This document shows positions 4,660 through 9,134 of a DNA stretch of 9,134 bases, piece after piece. Below the pieces are notes generated by a model. It did no database searches, was not told the origin of the DNA, and was given only the letters and a program-made list of their open reading frames with translations. This stretch comes from AP-15 sp045802495 (lineage in GTDB: Bacteria > Pseudomonadota > Alphaproteobacteria > ATCC43930 > CGMCC-115725). Made by a program: the position numbers and the translations under genes. The stretch's first letter is position 1. Every line of letters starts with the position of its first letter. The DNA lies in NCBI GenBank assembly GCA_045802495.1, contig JBJMQW010000422.1:1-9134 (forward strand), read 5' to 3'.

Positions 4660-5856
4660 TCAGATGACCCCGTCGTCGTGCAGCCGTTTGACCTCGTCAG
4701 GACCGACGCCGCAGAGCTCACCGAGCAGGGCCTCGGTGTGCTCGCCGAGCAGCGGCGGGCGGGTCACCTCGGCGGGGGAGTCCGACAATTTGATCGGGCA
4801 CCCGACAGTCTTGTAGGTGCCGCGGGTCGGGTAGTCGATGTCGAGGATCATCTCGCGCGCTTTGAGATGCGGGTCGGCCAAGACTTCGCCGGTGTCCTGG
4901 CAGGCGCCGCACGGCACGCCGGCCTCTCCGAGCGCGCGCATCACTTCGTATTTGCTGCGCCGGCGCGTCCACTCCTCGATGATCGCATTCAGCGCGTCAC
5001 GATTTTCCCAGCGCATCTCCGCGGTGTCGAAGCGGGGATCGTCGGCCAGCTCCGGCCGGCCCATCGCCTTGACCATAGCCGGCCACATCTGTTGCTGCGC
5101 CGTGATGAAGACATAGTCGTTGGGGCCGCCCGGCGCGCACGGATAGGTCGTACTCGGGATCCCCTGCCCCATTTGATTGCCGCGCCGCGGCATCGCGTGG
5201 CCAAAGCGCTGATGGTCGCGCAGGCTGACGCGGATCAGATTGACCACCGCATCCTGCATCGACACCTCGACGCACTGGCCGCGTCCCGAATTATGGCGCT
5301 GCTGCAATGCCGCCAGAATGCCGATCGCCATGTGCATCCCGGTGCCGGAATCGCCGATCGCCGGCACGACAAAGGTCGGCGGGTTTTCCGGAAACCCGGT
5401 CACGCTCATCGCGCCGCCCATTGCCTGCGCGACAGGCTCGAAGCTCTTGTAGCTGGCGTACGGCCCGTAGCCGCCAAAGCCCTTGATCGTCGCATAGATC
5501 AAGCGCGGATTGATCTTCGACCGCACGTCCCAGCCGAGCCCGAGCCGGTCGAGTGCGCCGGGGCTGAAATTCTCGACCAGCACATCCGATTTGGCGATCA
5601 GCTCTCTGAACAGTTCCTTCCCTCGGCCGGTCTTCAGATTGAGCGTCAGGCTGCGCTTGTTGGCATTGAACAGCAGAAAAAACAGGCTGTCGCTGTCCTG
5701 TTGGTCGCGCATGTTGCGGCGCGCAATGTCGCCGCCCTTCGGCTCTTCGAGCTTGATCACATCGGCGCCGAGAAATCCCAAGATCTGGGCGCAGGCGGGC
5801 CCGGCCTGATTATGGGTCATATCGATCACGCGAATGCCAGATAGCGCCCGATCCAT
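4660..5856 (-). CDS. Class III CoA-transferase (CaiB/BaiF/Frc family)
   Basis: The 398-residue enzyme should move CoA between an acyl-CoA donor and a carboxylic acid in the cytosol. Family features: IRVIDMTHNQAGP (8-20) with Gln17, GADVIKLEEP (30-39), NKRSLTLNLKT (66-76), VLVENFSPGALDRLGLGW (92-109), AIGDSGTGMH (166-175) with catalytic Asp169, GRGQCVEVSMQDAVVNL (191-207), and PPLLGEHT near the C-terminus. Numbering matches formyl-CoA transferase at Gln17, Glu140 and Asp169, but position 48 is Asn (Trp in the Oxalobacter enzyme), 139 is Phe (Tyr), the glycine loop reads GNQMGQGIP, and about 29 residues are missing before it. Substrate is therefore probably not formate/oxalate. ATG at 5856 is chosen because GGGAGG lies 8 bases upstream; a GTG two codons earlier is too close to it. 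Confidence 0.93.
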   Translation of the reverse strand: MDRALSGIRVIDMTHNQAGPACAQILGFLGADVIKLEEPKGGDIARRNMRDQQDSDSLFFLLFNANKRSLTLNLKTGRGKELFRELIAKSDVLVENFSPGALDRLGLGWDVRSKINPRLIYATIKGFGGYGPYASYKSFEPVAQAMGGAMSVTGFPENPPTFVVPAIGDSGTGMHMAIGILAALQQRHNSGRGQCVEVSMQDAVVNLIRVSLRDHQRFGHAMPRRGNQMGQGIPSTTYPCAPGGPNDYVFITAQQQMWPAMVKAMGRPELADDPRFDTAEMRWENRDALNAIIEEWTRRRSKYEVMRALGEAGVPCGACQDTGEVLADPHLKAREMILDIDYPTRGTYKTVGCPIKLSDSPAEVTRPPLLGEHTEALLGELCGVGPDEVKRLHDDGVI

Positions 5857-6305
5857 CCTCACCCTCCCGCTCGATTGCCGGCAGAACCTAGCACCGACGA
5901 CAGCCTTGAGCGATGGATATCGTGGGGCCGCCGCAGCCGCAGCTTCCGAGGCTTGCCGCCGACGGTACGGTCGGCCGGGTCAATGCGGCCCGGACATCCG
6001 ATGGTTAAATTTTGGTGCACTCTGCGCGACGAATAAGCGCCTGAAAAGCCTAGTCTTTCGCGCGGCATGAAATCTGCCGAGCCGCCGACTGGCATGCTGA
6101 TTGCCATCACCATCATGCGCGAGTTGCGGGCGACCGGACGGTGCGACCTCAAAGGCAATTTCCTCACGATGAACGACTGCCACTGCCGGATAACCCGTGG
6201 CGCCGTGCGAGACTGTTCTAGCCTAAGACTAGGGCAGATTTCGCTCGAGGGCCGTTGGGGACTCCGAAGCCGGGAAACCACATCCAGCGCAGGGCAGCTG
6301 GCGCC
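5857..6305. other. Intergenic region between CoA-transferase and outer-membrane protein genes
   Basis: No convincing gene is visible. A 140-codon minus-strand frame and a 104-codon plus-strand frame are Arg-rich or lack a Shine-Dalgarno sequence and resemble no family I know. The region must hold the CoA-transferase promoter. An 18-bp near-perfect palindrome lies at 5958-5975, and CCTA-AGAC-TAGG occurs at 6222-6233. Next to the beta-barrel gene stop is CCAGC-N8-GCTGG (6284-6301), a possible weak 3' hairpin without a T-run. Confidence 0.55.
5958..5975. promoter_or_regulatory. 18-bp near-perfect palindrome upstream of CoA-transferase gene
   Basis: GCCGACGGTACGGTCGGC is symmetrical at 16 of 18 positions, with a GTAC centre and GCCGAC/GTCGGC arms. 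It lies about 100 bases before the CoA-transferase ATG on the minus strand and could be an operator. I recognise no specific regulator, and the high GC makes some palindromes expected by chance. Confidence 0.35.
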
Positions 6306-7751
6306 TCAAAACTGCGTGCCGACCCGCAGCATCAGAAGGTTCTGGCTGAATGAGGTCGCGGCCGCGGTAGAACTGCGCTGATAGTAGCTAAACGAACCGC
6401 CCAGGAACAGGTAGCGGTTTGCCATGTATTTGAGCCCTGCGCCGGCGGTGAAGACATTATCGGTTCGGGTGATGCCCTGGAAACTGTCGTTTTCGTAACC
6501 CGCGTTGAAGTTGAGCAAGAGGTTGCGCAAGAGTTCGTGGTCGGCATTGGCGGCGATCGTCGATGCAAGATAGCCGCTGCCGGCCGGACCGATGATGTTG
6601 GTTCCCCCGGCCGTGGGCGTGCCCGTTATGAACGTCCGTAAGCCGTTGAAGGTGAGGGTCGTGAGCCGAGTGACGTTCCACACGAGCTGGCCGCCGTAAT
6701 CGGGGACAGAGGTCGAGGTGGAGGTGGAGCCGGGGTTAGACTGTGCAAAATTTTGGAGCAAATATCCGGCATAAACTTGGCCATAAATGATGTGCCTCGG
6801 AAGGATTTGCAGGCCCAGGTTGATGCGCTCTGTTGTCGAGTTGTTGGCCACGGCACGCCAATAATTGTACCAGGCGGCGCTGACTCTGACAAAGGCCAGG
6901 TAATCCGGCGCGATTTCGTAGCTGGTGCGAACTGCCGCTGAGGGAATTATTGTATTCTGCGAGCTCTGCGGCAACACGCCTCCGCCGACGAGGGGGGTGG
7001 CGTTGAATTGCGATGCATCCACACCGACATCGACCTGGTAGGAAAAGCGGCGCCCCCCTTGGGCATAGCCTGCCCGGGTCAAGTAGCTCCAGTACGTCAC
7101 CGGCTGAGCAATGTCGCCTGGCGAATTGGGAGAACCGTAGGATAGGTGCTGGTGCGCCACCTGGGCATTGCCGAAAAGCCCGCTTCCGGCGGTTATGGGG
7201 AGCGCGCCGTCGACGCTGATGGACCCGTCCTGGGTGTTTTGCGCCGGATTACGGGCATAAAATTGCAGCTGAGAGTTGCCGTGCAGGTTGAACGATGCTC
7301 GCGGGAGGATGGACAGCAGATCGAAACTCGGTTGCACGGCTGTAATGAAATCGCGGGTCGGATTCACGTTCGCCGCGAAGATGTTATTGTTGTAGATCCC
7401 GTCGAGTTCGGCGCGCGGAAACCAGAAGAAGTCACCCACACGAAGCCCGATTGGATCGAATTCCGGGCGCGGCCGGTCGATCACAGTCTGGCCCGCGGAA
7501 ATCGACTGATCCGCCGGAGAACCAGCCCGCGCCTGCGGGGCCTCGGGCGGCACCGGATTTGGCAGCAGCGGCAGCAGCGGTTCCGTGATCTGGGCGCGCG
7601 CCGCCAGCGGCAACAGGCCAAGCGTCAACAGGCAGAATGCGACAAGCCAACGCTTCTGCCTTGCGATCAGAATAGCGGCCGCGGCACGACGATCGGGAAC
7701 GACCTCGACGTGCGCCGCGTCGATTCTCGCGCAGGCGACCATCGCCACCAT
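6306..7751 (-). CDS. Outer-membrane beta-barrel protein (BBP2 type)
   Basis: The 481-residue precursor has a signal peptide with core WLVAFCLLTLGLLPLAA and ARA cleavage before Gln54, a Pro-rich linker (about 58-95), then an outer-membrane barrel. The barrel begins IGLRVGDFFWFPRAELDGIY with NNNIF just after, the typical start of putative beta-barrel porin 2 proteins. It continues with alternating polar/aromatic strands and ends LLMLRVGTQF, with the terminal Phe of a BAM-recognised last strand. These proteins are often encoded in exopolysaccharide or exosortase-linked loci. The ATG at 7751 lies 4 bases after the VanZ-like stop, implying coupling, though no strong Shine-Dalgarno is seen; ATG 7742 is an alternative. 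The pre-signal n-region is unusually long (about 30 residues). Possibly helps polysaccharide cross the outer membrane (inference). Confidence 0.87.
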   Translation of the reverse strand: MVAMVACARIDAAHVEVVPDRRAAAAILIARQKRWLVAFCLLTLGLLPLAARAQITEPLLPLLPNPVPPEAPQARAGSPADQSISAGQTVIDRPRPEFDPIGLRVGDFFWFPRAELDGIYNNNIFAANVNPTRDFITAVQPSFDLLSILPRASFNLHGNSQLQFYARNPAQNTQDGSISVDGALPITAGSGLFGNAQVAHQHLSYGSPNSPGDIAQPVTYWSYLTRAGYAQGGRRFSYQVDVGVDASQFNATPLVGGGVLPQSSQNTIIPSAAVRTSYEIAPDYLAFVRVSAAWYNYWRAVANNSTTERINLGLQILPRHIIYGQVYAGYLLQNFAQSNPGSTSTSTSVPDYGGQLVWNVTRLTTLTFNGLRTFITGTPTAGGTNIIGPAGSGYLASTIAANADHELLRNLLLNFNAGYENDSFQGITRTDNVFTAGAGLKYMANRYLFLGGSFSYYQRSSTAAATSFSQNLLMLRVGTQF

Positions 7752-7755
7752 CAAA

Positions 7756-8124
7756 TCAGACGACGTCCGAATAGGCGTCCTTCCATAGACGACGCACGAG
7801 GAGGACTGCGCCGAGCCCGCCGAAGAGCGCTCCCAAGGCCGATGCCGCAAAATCGGTGATGGACGAATCTCTGCCCGGCGCAAAATGCTGAAGGTACTCC
7901 AGAACACCGGCGTATATCCAAAATAAGCCGATGACCCGCACCGCGCTCCGCCTCCCATACCCGGCTACAGCGATGCTCGCCGATCCGGCATAGGCGGCGA
8001 AATGCTCGAGCTGACCGGGGGTACCGGTTCGCACCATGTCCTGCGCCGGCAATAGCGAAAGGACCGCGAGCAAAATGACACAGCACCATGTGAGAATGCG
8101 GAATGCTGTCTGAACCGGCTGCAT
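7756..8124 (-). CDS. VanZ-like integral membrane protein
   Basis: The 122-residue protein has about four hydrophobic segments (roughly 8-26, 42-56, 62-76, 92-110) and the VanZ-family signatures: LSLLP (22-26), LEHFAAYAG (39-47) between segments 1 and 2, and EYLQHFAPGRDSSITDFAAS (76-95) leading into the last helix. It should sit in the inner membrane. VanZ-like proteins lie in many envelope and exopolysaccharide loci; their biochemical role is unclear outside teicoplanin resistance, and nothing here suggests a resistance role. ATG at 8124 gives the usual family length; an in-frame extension to 8226 is Arg-rich and atypical. No strong Shine-Dalgarno is visible. It is the first gene of a two-gene operon with the beta-barrel gene, divergent from the export gene. 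Confidence 0.85.
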   Translation of the reverse strand: MQPVQTAFRILTWCCVILLAVLSLLPAQDMVRTGTPGQLEHFAAYAGSASIAVAGYGRRSAVRVIGLFWIYAGVLEYLQHFAPGRDSSITDFAASALGALFGGLGAVLLVRRLWKDAYSDVV

Positions 8125-8329
8125 CGGCGCGACATTATCGATTGCGGAGCTTTTGGCAACCCCTCTCTCCCCGTGTCCCGCTCTGCTCTGACGCAAGGGG
8201 CGGGCCCTGGGTGGACCAGCCGCCATCGCGGATGGGCGAAGCCCTTTCAGCCCCTATGACTTCTCGGCCAGCGGTCATATCATGGTCAGAGTACGACTTG
8301 ATGGTGAAATCGTGAAGAGGTGCTCGAGC
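8125..8329. promoter_or_regulatory. Divergent intergenic region between VanZ-like and export genes
   Basis: The 205-bp gap must hold promoters for both the leftward VanZ/beta-barrel operon and the rightward export gene, allowing joint control. A small palindrome CCATC-GCG-GATGG lies at 8223-8235. I cannot identify clear -35/-10 boxes or an EcfG-type GGAAC motif. Confidence 0.4.
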
Positions 8330-8890
8330 ATGAATCCGTGTGTCCGCATAGCGTGGGTGGCGCTGATGGCCCTCTTGCCCTTGGTCGGCTGCTCGTCACA
8401 GGGCAGCGACCTGCCCGTCCTTTCTTCCAAGCCCGATGTCTCTGCGTATCACTTGGGACCGGGAGACAGGGTCGAAATCAAGGTGCTCGGGGCCGATGAG
8501 CTAAACGGCCAATATTCCGTTCAAGACGACGGAACAATCAGAATGTTGATGGTCGGCGAGGTCATGGCGGCGAGTTTCACCCCGGAACAGGTCCAAGCCA
8601 GGATCGAAGACAAATTGAAGGCCGGGCGATACATCACCCAACCGCATGCCAGCGTAGCGGTCTTGACCTATCGACCGTTCTACATTCTGGGCGAAGTCTC
8701 CAGCCCCGGTGGCTATCCGTACGTCAGTGGCATGAAAGTTCTCAGTGCAGTCGCAGCCGCCCGCGGTTACACTTATCGAGCGAATCAGGATTACGTAATT
8801 ATAACGCGAAATGGTGAGGACAGAAAAGCTGATATTTTGTCGTCGATCCTGCCAGACGATATCATTCGCGTGCCCGAGCGTTACTTTTAA
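8330..8890 (+). CDS. Polysaccharide export lipoprotein (Wza/Poly_export family)
   Basis: The 186-residue precursor has a lipoprotein signal peptide: MNPCVR, a hydrophobic core, and a lipobox LVGC with Cys21 as the lipidated residue. The mature part begins with the Poly_export domain: AYHLGPGDRVEIKVLG, YSVQDDGTIRMLMVGEV, FTPEQVQARIEDKL and ITQPHASVAVL. An SLBB-like segment follows: YILGEVSSPGGYPYVSGMKV, then SAVAAARGYTYRANQDYVII. Wza-family proteins form the outer-membrane export channel for capsule or exopolysaccharide. At 186 residues this is a short version without extra SLBB domains or the C-terminal helix of Wza, so a separate outer-membrane partner may be needed; the nearby beta-barrel protein is a candidate (inference). 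ATG 8330 has GAAGAGG upstream; GTG at 8312 is an alternative. Confidence 0.92.
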   Translation: MNPCVRIAWVALMALLPLVGCSSQGSDLPVLSSKPDVSAYHLGPGDRVEIKVLGADELNGQYSVQDDGTIRMLMVGEVMAASFTPEQVQARIEDKLKAGRYITQPHASVAVLTYRPFYILGEVSSPGGYPYVSGMKVLSAVAAARGYTYRANQDYVIITRNGEDRKADILSSILPDDIIRVPERYF

Positions 8891-9134
8891 TTTAGCAAAC
8901 CTGCCAGTGTACTACACGGTACCAGGTGACGACGGCGATCCGAAGCTAAGAACGTCGCCGCTCGCGCCTGACGCCCCCATCGCAGACGGCCGGGATGGTG
9001 ATGCCGCGTAATCGGCGCCACTTGCGCTGGGTCCGAAAAACCAAGTTTCCATCTTTGTAGGCCGCCTGCGCTGTGAGCCAACCACGCCGAGTTGCGAGCT
9101 AGTCAAAATTGTGCGAAATCACCCAAACTGCCCC
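8891..9134. other. Intergenic sequence to right edge, no gene seen
   Basis: I see no supported gene in the last 244 bases. There is a perfect small palindrome GTGTA-C-TACAC (8907-8917) 17 bases after the export-gene stop, then CGGCGA (8933-8938) paired with TCGCCG (8955-8960). Neither is followed by a T-run, so termination by them is doubtful. The segment may be the leader of the next gene of the polysaccharide locus. Confidence 0.5.

Noticed and set aside
4678..5844. 388-codon plus-strand frame opposite the CoA-transferase gene
   Set aside because: A long antisense shadow caused by GC-biased codon positions; its His/Arg/Ala-rich product has no domain, while the opposite strand encodes a clear CoA-transferase.
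5859..6281. 140-codon minus-strand frame ending next to the CoA-transferase start
   Set aside because: Spacing looks operon-like, but the product is Arg/Ser/Pro-rich with no domain, no clear Shine-Dalgarno, and composition typical of a chance frame in GC-rich DNA.
6067..6381. 104-codon plus-strand frame overlapping the beta-barrel gene 3' end
   Set aside because: It overlaps the well-supported gene by about 75 bases, lacks a ribosome binding site, and resembles no known protein.
7752..7958. Upstream extension of the beta-barrel protein into the VanZ-like gene
   Set aside because: The extra 69 residues are Arg/Ser-rich out-of-frame reading of the VanZ-like gene and would put the signal peptide deep inside the protein.
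7756..8124. Glycopeptide resistance gene (vanZ)
   Set aside because: Only family-level similarity; no other van genes nearby, and the setting is an envelope polysaccharide locus.

Overview
The window looks like chromosomal DNA of an alphaproteobacterium of the order Hyphomicrobiales, most likely Bradyrhizobium or a close relative such as Rhodopseudomonas. The grounds are high GC, the gene families present, and a dispersed hairpin repeat built on CCTCAnnnTGAGG and cTTCGAGACG motifs of the kind common in that group. The genus is an inference; no rRNA or marker gene is present. Nine protein genes are well supported: eight on the minus strand and one on the plus strand.

Left part (1-1735): a two-gene minus-strand operon encodes a secreted DUF4168 protein with a Pro/Ser/Gln repeat linker and a 97-residue protein of unknown function. 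The module sits between two imperfect direct copies (A, about 38-225; B, about 1541-1733) of a roughly 190-bp intergenic element. A dispersed hairpin repeat (copy C, 279-456) lies between copy A and the operon.

Middle part (1736-5856): a tight minus-strand operon reads SAM-dependent methyltransferase, then a 4,5-dihydroxyphthalate-decarboxylase-like protein with a periplasmic-binding-protein fold but no signal peptide, then a maleate isomerase/Asp-Glu racemase-superfamily protein lacking both expected catalytic cysteines. Upstream of it is a palindromic operator candidate and copy D (4414-4593) of the hairpin repeat, inverted relative to copy C. Farther upstream is a class III (CaiB/BaiF/Frc) CoA-transferase with the catalytic Asp169 and Gln17 of formyl-CoA transferase but altered substrate-pocket positions. 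Together these suggest breakdown or modification of an unidentified, possibly aromatic or dicarboxylic, acid. No substrate can be assigned.

Right part (6306-9134): the edge of an envelope polysaccharide locus. A Wza-type polysaccharide export lipoprotein is read rightward. A VanZ-like membrane protein and a translationally coupled outer-membrane beta-barrel protein (BBP2 type) are read leftward from the same 205-bp intergenic region. No glycosyltransferase or polymerase gene is present; the rest of such a locus would be expected beyond the right edge.

The most unusual material is non-coding: the inverted C/D pair bracketing about 4 kb, the A/B pair bracketing the DUF4168 module, and a hairpin conserved in A and B. 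On the minus strand this hairpin places a Shine-Dalgarno sequence in its stem and the ATG of a tiny ORF in its loop.
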